Positions 43,954-52,244 of a DNA stretch of 64,000 nt are shown here, in pieces. Positions within the stretch are counted from its first letter, which is position 1. Each line of letters starts with the position of its first letter. The DNA comes from JAFALK01 sp036500605. Lineage in GTDB: Bacteria > Pseudomonadota > Gammaproteobacteria > Burkholderiales > Burkholderiaceae_C. The notes under the pieces are model-generated. The model did not search any database, was not told the DNA's origin, and worked only from the letters and a program-made list of their open reading frames with translations. The stretch is from contig DASYBU010000014.1 in NCBI GenBank assembly GCA_036500605.1, positions 248,001-312,000 of the forward strand. The letters are read 5' to 3'. The position numbers and the translations under genes were made by a program.

Positions 43954-46329
43954 CTAGTTGATCTGCACCGTGACCGAAGGCAGTGCAGCCGGCGCCGCCG
44001 GGGACGAGGCCAGACCGATCGGCTTGGCCGCCAGCACCTTGACCTCGGCCGCACCGGCCGACAGAGCCTTGAAGCGGAGCATCAGCAATCGGCCATGCCC
44101 AGTGGCGGCGATCGCCTGGTTGCGCAGCATACCGACGCGCAGGCCGGGATCCTTGGGGTCGCCACTTCGAGAGAAACTCGTCGCCGCCCCGCCCTGTTTG
44201 AAGAAATCGCCCTCCACGGCATCGAGCAATTGCAGGCGGTCTCCATTGAAACTCAGCTCCAGAGTTTCGCCGCGCAGAGCGGCCTGCGTATCCTGGTCCA
44301 GTGAGAGCTCGAAGGTATCGCCCGTCTTCACAGGCCCGGGTGTGTTCCAACGCATCTGCGTGCTCGGTTGGGCAGGCTTGCTCTGGTCGGCAGTGCCGTC
44401 TTGAGCTTGGGCCTGAGGTTGCGGCGGCTGCGCAGCACTTGGACCTGGACCTGCAACTGCCGCGGGCGCCTTGGGTGCTGGATTGCGCAGTCCGCCTACC
44501 GGCCGGATGCGCGGCTGCGCTTCCGTACCCACCCACAGTTCCGTCTCGCTCGCATCCTGAGGACGGATGTTGCGGATGATGTGCGGTGTGATCACCAGGA
44601 CAAGCTCGGTGCGGTCGTTCGTATCCGTCTTGTTCGAGAACATGCGACCGAGCAGCGGCAAACTGTCCAGGCCAGGAATGCCGGAGGAGCTGTGGCTTTC
44701 GTCCTTGCTGATCAGTCCAGCCAGCAGCTGTGATTCACCATCGTGAAGGCGCAGCACGGTGGTCGCGTTGCGTGAGCTGATCTGATAGGCCAGCGTTCCC
44801 GAGCTGGTCTGGACCGGCGTACCCAGCGTGCTGACCTCAAGACCGAGCTTGATCATCACATCGTCGTCCGCGTAGACCGTGGGCTCGACGTCGAGCTTGA
44901 GTCCCACGTCGAGGTAGGTCACAGTATCCGACACGAAGCCGGCTTGCCCCGTGGTGGCGGAGATCACCGGGATCTTCTCGCCCACCATGATCTTGGCTTT
45001 TTCCTTGTTCTTGGCGCGAATCCGCGGATTGGCCAGCGTCGTGAAATCGCCCTGCTGGTTGTTCAGGTTCACCGAGGCTCCGCCCACAGTGATCGCAATG
45101 TCGTTCCGGGTCAGGTGCCGCACGGTGGCCAAGGTCAGGTTACCTGCCGCACTGCTGCCGTCCGAAGAAGTCGATGTCGGGCTGATGCTGAAACCCACCG
45201 TCGAGGGCAAGCTCACGCCGGCCTTGAGCGTCTTGTTCTCGTTGATCTCGAGCACCTCCACTTCGAGCAGCACCTCGGGTTCGCTCGTGTCATACAGCGC
45301 CAGCAGTCGCTCGGCCAGGTCGATGTTCTCGGGCGAATCGCGCAGCGAGAGCATGTTGGTACGCTCATCTACAAAGGGATCGCGGATCTTCAGCATCGCC
45401 TTCAGGAAACCTGCCGCAGCCTTGGCTTCGGCATTGGCCAGATGGAAGACGCGCACCACTTGTTCCTGGTACTCGCGCTGTTTCTCGGGCGTGTTCGGAT
45501 AGATCACGATGGTCTGCGGGTCGATCACCTTCTTGGCCAGCTGATTGGTGCTGATGATCAGATCGAGCGCGTCTTCGACACGCGCCTGCTTCATCAGCAC
45601 GGTCACTTTGATGTCCGGGCGGATGTCCTTGTCGATGATGAAATTGATGCCGCTGTTGCGCGAGACCAAGTCCAGCACCGTGCGCAGATTGGCTTCACGG
45701 AAGTCCAGCGAGATCGGGCGGTTCTCGGCCAGCGCGGTCTGCGCTTGCTGGATCTGCTGTTGACGCAGTTGCGACGACAAGCTGCGTTGAAGGGCCAGGA
45801 GCCTCGGATGGCGTGGGTCATCCTTGAGCGCCTGATTCACCAGTTTAAGCGCAGGCTCGCGCTGCTGCTTGGCGATGAGCGCCTCCGCTTCCTTCACAGC
45901 CGCGGCTTGCCGACGTTCGATTTGCAGCTTGGCCTTCAGGGCCTTGGCGCGTTCGTTGAGCGAGTCCAGTTGGAGGGCGCGATCGAGCGCCGCATCCGCT
46001 TCGTCCAGTTGTCCCTTGGCACTGAGCACAGCGGCCGACTCCAGTATGCGCTCAACAGCCACGGTACGTGTCGAAACCAGCGCTGAGCGCAGGGGGCCGC
46101 TGTCCGGATACTTGTTGGCCCCCTCCTCAAGCACCTGAACACCATGCTCGTAATTGCCAGCGGCCATGGCCTCCTGGGATTCATTGCGAATGCGCTGCTC
46201 TGCGCAGCCGCTCAAAAACACGAAAGCCCCGACGAGGAGCCATGAAGCCAAGGCCGGCGTAGGCAAGCGCGGCGGAGGCGCGGAAGCAAGAAGCGGATCC
46301 GATCCGGCAGGGGTCAACAAGAACGTCAT
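43954..46329 (-). CDS. Outer-membrane secretin with C-terminal cohesin domain (GspD/PilQ-like)
   Basis: The 791-residue lipoprotein (lipobox LSGC near residue 42) begins with TPR-like helices (about 45-200), then SLDFREANLRTVLDLVSRNSGIN and N-domains, and the secretin core (about 370-580) with VGEKIPVIS and the VPLLGxLF-type motif seen here as LPLLGRMFSN. After a proline/glutamine linker (about 610-660) a cohesin-like beta domain occupies the last 130 or so residues (GDTFELSLDQDTQAALRG, LELSFNGDRLQLLDAVEGDF). It would form the outer-membrane gate. No dockerin was seen in the window. Starts with a 4-base overlap. Confidence 0.9.
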   Translation of the reverse strand: MTFLLTPAGSDPLLASAPPPRLPTPALASWLLVGAFVFLSGCAEQRIRNESQEAMAAGNYEHGVQVLEEGANKYPDSGPLRSALVSTRTVAVERILESAAVLSAKGQLDEADAALDRALQLDSLNERAKALKAKLQIERRQAAAVKEAEALIAKQQREPALKLVNQALKDDPRHPRLLALQRSLSSQLRQQQIQQAQTALAENRPISLDFREANLRTVLDLVSRNSGINFIIDKDIRPDIKVTVLMKQARVEDALDLIISTNQLAKKVIDPQTIVIYPNTPEKQREYQEQVVRVFHLANAEAKAAAGFLKAMLKIRDPFVDERTNMLSLRDSPENIDLAERLLALYDTSEPEVLLEVEVLEINENKTLKAGVSLPSTVGFSISPTSTSSDGSSAAGNLTLATVRHLTRNDIAITVGGASVNLNNQQGDFTTLANPRIRAKNKEKAKIMVGEKIPVISATTGQAGFVSDTVTYLDVGLKLDVEPTVYADDDVMIKLGLEVSTLGTPVQTSSGTLAYQISSRNATTVLRLHDGESQLLAGLISKDESHSSSGIPGLDSLPLLGRMFSNKTDTNDRTELVLVITPHIIRNIRPQDASETELWVGTEAQPRIRPVGGLRNPAPKAPAAVAGPGPSAAQPPQPQAQAQDGTADQSKPAQPSTQMRWNTPGPVKTGDTFELSLDQDTQAALRGETLELSFNGDRLQLLDAVEGDFFKQGGAATSFSRSGDPKDPGLRVGMLRNQAIAATGHGRLLMLRFKALSAGAAEVKVLAAKPIGLASSPAAPAALPSVTVQIN

Positions 46330-46865
46330 GGTGAGGTATCGAGGGGCGGGATCCGGATTTGCGTGTGAAAGTCGAGCGGCGCGTAGTACAGCAGCACGGC
46401 ATCGGGCTTGATGGCTTCCACGACGTAGCCTTCGTCAAGTTGCGTGCCTTTGGCGACGCGAAGGTCTTTGTCAACGCGGCTCAGATAGATCTGCGTCTGG
46501 CCGTCGGGATCTACGACGCGGCCCAGGAAGCGATAGTTCAGATTTGGCGCTGCCGGAGCAGGGGGCGGAGGCGCTGCAACGTCGACGACAACAGCTGGCG
46601 GCGGCGCTGGCGGCTTGGGGCCAACGAAGGGGTCTGCAGCGGCAGGTTCGAACTGCGGTTGCGGCAGATCAACTGGTAGTGGTAGCCCAGGCCTTGGAGC
46701 TGGGCTCGGCAGGCGCGCCGTCGCGCTCGCATGCAACTCCGAGGAGATGTCCGGGGATACAGCGGCGCCCCGAGCCATCTTAGGGGCCTCTTGAGCAGGG
46801 AACAGGATTGCCCAAGCGCACAGGCCCAGCGAGCCGGCCAGGGACCATTTAAGCCAAGACTTCAT
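46326..46865 (-). CDS. GspC/PilP-like periplasmic protein
   Basis: The 179-residue bitopic protein has one N-terminal helix (about 7-23), a proline-rich linker (about 30-105, with a run of P and A residues) and a small C-terminal beta domain (YRFLGRVVDPDGQTQIYLSRVDKDLRVAKGTQLDEGYVVEAI, in parts) like the homology region of GspC and PilP, which contacts the secretin N-domains. The position between the PilO-like and secretin genes fits. Weak similarity; the family is inferred. Confidence 0.75.
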   Translation of the reverse strand: MKSWLKWSLAGSLGLCAWAILFPAQEAPKMARGAAVSPDISSELHASATARLPSPAPRPGLPLPVDLPQPQFEPAAADPFVGPKPPAPPPAVVVDVAAPPPPAPAAPNLNYRFLGRVVDPDGQTQIYLSRVDKDLRVAKGTQLDEGYVVEAIKPDAVLLYYAPLDFHTQIRIPPLDTSP

Positions 46866-46880
46866 GAAAGAGAAGCGGGA

Positions 46881-47414
46881 TTAAAGGCTAGCGCCGGGGC
46901 GACTCAGCAGCACGAAATCGGCATGCGCTTCGATCTCGGTCGGCTGGCCTCGACGCTTCAGGAAGAAGCCTTGTAGCACGAGGTTGGGGCTTCGGCCCAG
47001 AACCTCGCCAAGCACAGATTTGATCTGGGGGTAGCTGCCCCTGAGGTCAGCGGAAACCCCAGCACGGCCGAACTTGTGGGGGCTGCTGGCCGCTTCCCAG
47101 GTGGACACCGAAGTCAGCGTCACGTTGTTGGCGTTGCCAGCGGATTGGAGACGCTGGACGAATTGGTGCGCGTCGGCACTTGGAAGTAGGGGCGCGGCGA
47201 AATCGGCACGACCGTGATGAAGGGGCTCAGAGCCCTGCTTTGACCGTCGCTGGGTCAGCGTCTCGTTAGTCACTTGGGCCTCTTGACGATCGTGTCGGAG
47301 GCGAAGGCCCAGGACCCCGGCGCAGCCCGCTACGAGTAAAGAAACCGCCGCGCAGCCAATCAGGAAAACTTCAGGGATGCGAAGTAGGCGATGTTCAGAA
47401 CGGGGATGCGTCAT
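46881..47414 (-). CDS. PilO/GspM-like assembly protein
   Basis: The 177-residue bitopic protein has one helix (about 13-35), a short linker, and a periplasmic domain with VQRLQSAGNANNVTLTSVS and SYPQIKSVLGEVLGRSPNLVLQGF, the ferredoxin-like fold of PilO and GspM. It is the first gene of the secretion operon; no strong promoter was identified upstream, and no good ribosome site is apparent before ATG 47414. Confidence 0.75.
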   Translation of the reverse strand: MTHPRSEHRLLRIPEVFLIGCAAVSLLVAGCAGVLGLRLRHDRQEAQVTNETLTQRRSKQGSEPLHHGRADFAAPLLPSADAHQFVQRLQSAGNANNVTLTSVSTWEAASSPHKFGRAGVSADLRGSYPQIKSVLGEVLGRSPNLVLQGFFLKRRGQPTEIEAHADFVLLSRPGASL

Positions 47415-47780
47415 AGGACTTCGAAGTCAGGCCGATTAGGTCGATTGCTTGGCAGGGAACAGAAAATGGTCGCTGGATGGATGCGCTTATTCGATAAGCC
47501 ACAGCCGGATGACAACTCAGAAGTTGGGGGCAGAGTTCGCTCCCATCAACGAATCAATAAATTAATGATGCATCTGCAATTGCGTCAAAGCGAGATAGAG
47601 AGTAAGACCAATACCGGACCCAAGCTTCTGGGAAGTGAAAACAAGCAGGGATTTAAATTAAATACCTGACCGGGAGCCCGCAGAGCCCGAGCCCGCGGGG
47701 CTCCAAGAGCGCGAGGTAGGCAATGTCAGAATTGGTACGCATCGCAGGGGCTTCGAATGTCAAGCCGCAAAGTATTAATT
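47415..47780. other. Intergenic, AT-richer, between immunity gene and secretion operon
   Basis: No convincing gene. It must hold the promoter of the secretion operon (minus strand) and the end of the toxin/immunity transcript. A small open frame at 47391-47669 on the plus strand has no ribosome site or family match. An imperfect inverted repeat at 47673-47704 (GGAGCCCGC / GCGGGGCTCC) lies about 80 bases after the immunity stop and could serve as its terminator, though no T-run follows. Confidence 0.5.
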
Positions 47781-48254
47781 TTATAAGTAAATATCTGAAG
47801 AATCATTCAAGTATGCATCGGCGAACGCTTCAAAACTCTCGGAAACCACCCTTGGCTCACCATCCTTCGTACCTACCAATACCACTCGATGATCGGTCGC
47901 GTCCATTGAAATAGCATAACCCCAGCTGAAATCGAGATAATCGCAGAATAGGAAATATTTTGAACTCCCATTTTTAAAATCATACCGCCCGTCATCATAG
48001 CCAGCAAGCGGCGAGATCTCTTGTAGAGGCCAAAAATTGAATCCGCGTTTATCTTGATATCCGCTATATTGATTGAATCCGTTCGCGCATTTCAGATATT
48101 CAAGAAAATTTAATGGAATGCATACATTGTTATCTACTTCAAATACAAGCACTTCATGGTCAGCTACGGGCGGTTGCAGCAGCGGCCCGCCATCTTGAAG
48201 CCAGAATTGCCGAAGTCGATGTCCAATGGAAATAGTGTTGTCGTCATAACTCAT
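47781..48254 (-). CDS. SUKH/SMI1-KNR4 family immunity protein
   Basis: The 157-residue protein has the SUKH pattern: an N-terminal helix with RLRQFWLQDGG, IPLNFLEYLKCANGFNQYSG (about 51-70, the LP-x-F-x-x-x-x-x-x-NG core), and FNFWPLQEISPL (about 77-88), ending in a hydrophobic helix. SUKH proteins protect cells from toxins of RHS and CDI systems. It immediately follows the RHS toxin gene. ATG 48254 is chosen: AAGGTGA precedes it by six bases; GTG 48263 would overlap the toxin stop as GTGA but lacks a ribosome site. The gene is strikingly AT-rich for this genome, as expected for a mobile toxin/immunity cassette. Confidence 0.85.
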   Translation of the reverse strand: MSYDDNTISIGHRLRQFWLQDGGPLLQPPVADHEVLVFEVDNNVCIPLNFLEYLKCANGFNQYSGYQDKRGFNFWPLQEISPLAGYDDGRYDFKNGSSKYFLFCDYLDFSWGYAISMDATDHRVVLVGTKDGEPRVVSESFEAFADAYLNDSSDIYL

Positions 48255-48259
48255 GATGA

Positions 48260-51200
48260 TCACCTTGTCCAGTTTTGAATAATCTTCTGCATCAATTCCA
48301 AACGGGGCGCCAATTGTTCATTAATCAACTTACGACCGCCGTCCTCCAACGCTTTTGAATATTTAGCGGCTTGGCCCTCAACCCATTCCTTCGTCAATCC
48401 TTTCTCGATCATTTTTTCAACGACTTCCGGGTTAATCTCCCCAGTTTTCGATATGGTCTTAGCTATATCTTCGGGACTTTGCCCGCGCCCCCATCCAATA
48501 ATGTCGCGACCAATGTCCCCCGCTCGCTGTTTGACGACCTGTTCCGCAGTATTTGCTGCCGCGTCGGCAGCCCCTTCAGCGGCCACATCAACAATAGCGG
48601 CTTCGACAGCTACGACCGTCGCGGCGCCAGCTGCGAGGCCGATTGCGCCTCCCACGGCTCGTGCTTCTTGATTTGCTCGCAATTGATCCTGCGTGATCCT
48701 GCCGGTCAAATATTTATAGGCATCCGCATTTGCCGCTTGCTCCATTTGGGTTTCACCCCCCATCATGGCGGCACGTAACATATTTTCTAAAGAGAAGAGC
48801 CCCGGCATTTTAGCGCCCCTATGATTCGGAGTGGGTGTCGGCGCATATCCAGTGCATGACAATCCACATGTCGCAGCTAGCCCAGGGTCAGTATTAAACA
48901 TGTCGCCAATTGCGCCCACGATCCTGGACCAGAGGCTTGCTGAGGTGCGCATTCCACTGATGGACCAAGTTCCCTCGTGGTTCATCCCGCGGGCGAAAGC
49001 ATCGGCGACCTGTCTTGCACTGGGCGGCATATACACAGTCGTCCATTGCAGGTCTGGCGTAGATGGTGCATCCGTCCTTTTCCCCGTCACCACTACCGTG
49101 TCTAGCAAGCCACTTGGATCGGTGCAGCTCAACGGCCTGTTGTAGCAGTACGCGTAGCGGTCGTAGTTCTGAAGGTTGTAGGGATCCTGCAGCATCGGGT
49201 CGACCTGCATGAACATCCCCAGCGCCGGATCGAAGATGCGTCCGTTCATGTTAACCAGCCCCACATCGTCCAGTTGCTCGTGACCGGTGAACCCGCGGGC
49301 CGTGCCCCAATTTCTTGTGTAGCTCCAGTCCACCACGACGACTCCGTTTTCGTCGTAAATGCCGTTCAGGTAGCGGCGCTTGCCAAATGGGTCATACGCA
49401 TAGCGCTCGGTGACGGCACCGGTGTGGTCGGTGGTGCTGATCAAGGAGCCCAGATGGTCCTTGTGCCAATACTCCACCTTGACCAGCGCGATGCACCTCA
49501 GCGCGCCGGATCCGACCGGCGCGCAGTCCGGCGTGGGAGGGGCCCCAGTAGAAACCAGCACGCCAATGGCTTGCCCGCCAGCGCTGAGAAAATGCCTGTT
49601 GGTGACACTACCGTCCGGTTCGGTCTCGCTCTCGAACGCCAGACCACCTTGGTTGTCCGGATGCTGGTACCAGATCGTGCGGGTGCCGCTGGCGTCGGTC
49701 CGGACCTCCTTGAGGCGAGCATGATTCTCGTCATACAGCCAGGTGTAGCGAGGCGAGCCGCTTGCACTTTGCACACCGTATTGCCCATCAGGCAGGTTGA
49801 AGCTTGTATAGGTGATGCTCGCGTACTTGCCGCCGCTCGCACTGAGCATATTGCCGCTGGCGTCGTAGCCGTATGTCACGACCGAACTGCTGCTCACGCT
49901 TTGCAACGCGTGCGGATGCGCACCACCCGCAGCGTTGTAGCTGTAATTGCCGACGTCGCTCTTATAGAGAATCTGACCAAGGGCATTGTACTGCAGCGTC
50001 GCGCTACGCATAAATCCTGCGATTTGTGTCGCAACGACGTCGTAGCTCGTCAGGCGATTCAGCGCGTCGTAGTTGAAGCTCTCGTTTATCGCCCCGGTGG
50101 ACACACCAGACGCGGTATCGCCGTTACCATCGCTGCGGGTCGTAAGGTTCCCCAGACTGTCCCATCCATACTGCTGATTCAGCACAGTGCCGTCGGCGCC
50201 AGCCGACACACTCATCATGCGCCCAAGTGCCGGATCGAAACCGGCCGTTGTCTGAACGTTGTTGCCGTATTGTTGCAATTCGATTTGGCCACGAGCATTG
50301 ACGATCTGAGCGCTCCACAGCGTGCTGCCTGCGGCCAGAGTAGAGGCAGCCTGACCCGTATTCACGTCGCCATTGCCACCGGTAGCGGGCAGAGGATTCA
50401 CCGTCGCCGCAGTGTTGAGCTGCAGTGATTGCAACATGCCCAATGCCGTGTAGGTGTAGCCCACTTGCAAGCCCGTGGGGTAGGTCTGGGTCGACAATCG
50501 TCCTGTCGTGGCGTCGTATCCCACACTCGTGGCAAAGCTCGGTCCGTTGCTGACGGAGGTCAGGCTATTGAGCGGTCGACCCATAGCGTCGTAAGCCATC
50601 TTGTGGTTCACGCCCGCCGAGGTATAGCTCTCACACAGCTTGCCGACGCCCTTGCTGCAAGTGCTTGGGCCCGATCCCGCTGGACCATCGGCGATGTAAC
50701 GGTCGTAGTTCCAATAGCTCACGTAGTCCGAAGCGTTACCCATGGCCTCGCTGCGGCTGGTCATGCGGCCCAGCACGTCATAGGTCATCGTGGTCTGGAC
50801 AACGTTCTGCGACGTACTCAGCGCCAACTGATTTGCGTTTTGCTGACTTGTGAGCTGCCCCAGAGCGTCGTAGCCGTAGCGGGACGTTCCTGCGTCGGGA
50901 TCGATCATCTGACGCTTTCGCCCTCGAATGTCGTAGGTCAGTTGAATTATGTTTTGCAGTGCATCTCGGGTGAAGATCAGATTGCCGAACGCGTCATGCT
51001 GATGAGCAATCTGAGCGCCTTTTGCATCAGTTACGCGCACAACGAGACCGATGGCATTCTTCTCCACCAGCGTGGTGTAGTCGTGGTCGTCGGTAGTGGT
51101 TGTGCTCAGCGCGGCGTAGACCAGCGTGGTGACAGCTGCCGAGCGAGTGCCTCCGTAGTTATTTCCACCCGAGGCAATGTCGAAGTTGTAGCTTCCATTA

Positions 51201-52174
51201 CCCGACTGATCCGCGGTATAGATCGCCTTAGGACGGCCTAGCGCGTCATAGGTCGTTGCCGTGACGCCCAGATCGCCGTTTCCTGACGTGGTGCTCGAGC
51301 GTGAGCCAAGAAAATATGGCTGGGTCTGCAGAACTTTCGCGCCATGGTCGTTGTAGACGGTGTCGACAACGATCGCCGTCCCTCTATAAGCTTCTGGCTG
51401 CGCGCCGCCGTCGAAGCTCTGAGTCGCAGTACGGATCTGGCGACCGAGCTTGTCGATATAGACGCGGCCATACGGTCCCGTCTTCTTGTTAGCCGTATCG
51501 TGTTCTTCACTGTGCACGAAGGTCACGGCATCCGCAGGTACCTCGCCGTTACCAGGCGCTCCTACTGAAGGGCAATCGATTGGATCTCCGTAGCTGACGC
51601 TGCTGTTGGAGCTCGTATCCATGCCCGCGCCGATCGCGCAGTAGGCGCTGACAGTGCTGGTGCCGTCCGCGCGCAACTCTTTGACGCGACGGCCAAACGC
51701 ATCCAATGTCCACTGCGTCGTCAGATCGTTCGGGCCGGTCAGCGAGGTCATCGCGCCAAAGCGAGGGTCGTAACTCTTGGCCTCGCTCTGGCTCAGAGCG
51801 TTGGTACTTCCGATAGGAAATTGGCCTGCTGAATCGTAGCTTGTGCCATTGACACGGGTAGCGAATGTCGCCCCTGAGGATGCGCCCGCGCAGTTGGCCG
51901 TTGTAGCCGTAGTCTTGTTGCCGAAATTGTCGTAGACGTAGGTGGTCGTCACACACAGATCCGTTCTGCTTGGATCTGGCTCCTTGGTCTCGCTATCCAG
52001 CAAGCCCGCCTGCGCACCCGCGCTCACCGGCTTATAGGAAAAGGCGATCGTCCGACTGTCACTGTAGACCTGCGCCTGCGCGGCGCTCAGGCTGCAGAGC
52101 GCCGATACGCTCACCATCAACAGGCGGCGTGCGAGCGAACCCGTTCTACTGGCCGCTTGGGTGCTCTTATTCAT
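48260..52174 (-). CDS. RHS-repeat protein with Sec signal and variable C-terminal toxin-like domain
   Basis: The 1304-residue protein has a signal peptide (cleaved near AQAQ), many YD/RHS repeats such as YVYDNFGNKTTAT, YDALGRPKAIYTADQSG and YDVLGRMTSRSEAMG, and the RHS-associated core near residues 925-1020 (YAYDPFGKRRYLNG, GRIFDPALGMFMQVDP, NRPLSCTDPSGL). After DPSGL comes a 280-residue tail, probably the toxin: a helical region with VDVAAEGAADAAANTAEQ, then a terminal segment with IIGWGRGQSPEDI, MIEKGLTKEWVEG and LELMQKIIQNW. Its WGxG/GLTxE/R-x-LM-x-I layout recalls DUF4951-type ends from memory; not firm. ATG 52174 has GGGAGAG upstream; the extended frame to 52243 lacks one. The C-terminal 1.3 kb is AT-rich. 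Confidence 0.87.
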   Translation of the reverse strand: MNKSTQAASRTGSLARRLLMVSVSALCSLSAAQAQVYSDSRTIAFSYKPVSAGAQAGLLDSETKEPDPSRTDLCVTTTYVYDNFGNKTTATTANCAGASSGATFATRVNGTSYDSAGQFPIGSTNALSQSEAKSYDPRFGAMTSLTGPNDLTTQWTLDAFGRRVKELRADGTSTVSAYCAIGAGMDTSSNSSVSYGDPIDCPSVGAPGNGEVPADAVTFVHSEEHDTANKKTGPYGRVYIDKLGRQIRTATQSFDGGAQPEAYRGTAIVVDTVYNDHGAKVLQTQPYFLGSRSSTTSGNGDLGVTATTYDALGRPKAIYTADQSGNGSYNFDIASGGNNYGGTRSAAVTTLVYAALSTTTTDDHDYTTLVEKNAIGLVVRVTDAKGAQIAHQHDAFGNLIFTRDALQNIIQLTYDIRGRKRQMIDPDAGTSRYGYDALGQLTSQQNANQLALSTSQNVVQTTMTYDVLGRMTSRSEAMGNASDYVSYWNYDRYIADGPAGSGPSTCSKGVGKLCESYTSAGVNHKMAYDAMGRPLNSLTSVSNGPSFATSVGYDATTGRLSTQTYPTGLQVGYTYTALGMLQSLQLNTAATVNPLPATGGNGDVNTGQAASTLAAGSTLWSAQIVNARGQIELQQYGNNVQTTAGFDPALGRMMSVSAGADGTVLNQQYGWDSLGNLTTRSDGNGDTASGVSTGAINESFNYDALNRLTSYDVVATQIAGFMRSATLQYNALGQILYKSDVGNYSYNAAGGAHPHALQSVSSSSVVTYGYDASGNMLSASGGKYASITYTSFNLPDGQYGVQSASGSPRYTWLYDENHARLKEVRTDASGTRTIWYQHPDNQGGLAFESETEPDGSVTNRHFLSAGGQAIGVLVSTGAPPTPDCAPVGSGALRCIALVKVEYWHKDHLGSLISTTDHTGAVTERYAYDPFGKRRYLNGIYDENGVVVVDWSYTRNWGTARGFTGHEQLDDVGLVNMNGRIFDPALGMFMQVDPMLQDPYNLQNYDRYAYCYNRPLSCTDPSGLLDTVVVTGKRTDAPSTPDLQWTTVYMPPSARQVADAFARGMNHEGTWSISGMRTSASLWSRIVGAIGDMFNTDPGLAATCGLSCTGYAPTPTPNHRGAKMPGLFSLENMLRAAMMGGETQMEQAANADAYKYLTGRITQDQLRANQEARAVGGAIGLAAGAATVVAVEAAIVDVAAEGAADAAANTAEQVVKQRAGDIGRDIIGWGRGQSPEDIAKTISKTGEINPEVVEKMIEKGLTKEWVEGQAAKYSKALEDGGRKLINEQLAPRLELMQKIIQNWTR

Positions 52175-52244
52175 CTTCTCTCCCTGAGTCATGGGCTGTA
52201 GGCCACTGGCTTGGTGACTGAGTCGTCTGCGCTGGCTGCACATA

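Noticed and set aside
44944..46086. 380-residue plus-strand frame
   Set aside because: Antisense to the secretin gene, which has strong motifs.
46100..46329. Alternative short plus-strand frames at the secretin N-terminus
   Set aside because: No ribosome site and antisense to the lipoprotein signal region of the secretin.
49274..51241. Two long plus-strand frames of 384 and 270 residues
   Set aside because: Antisense to the RHS gene.
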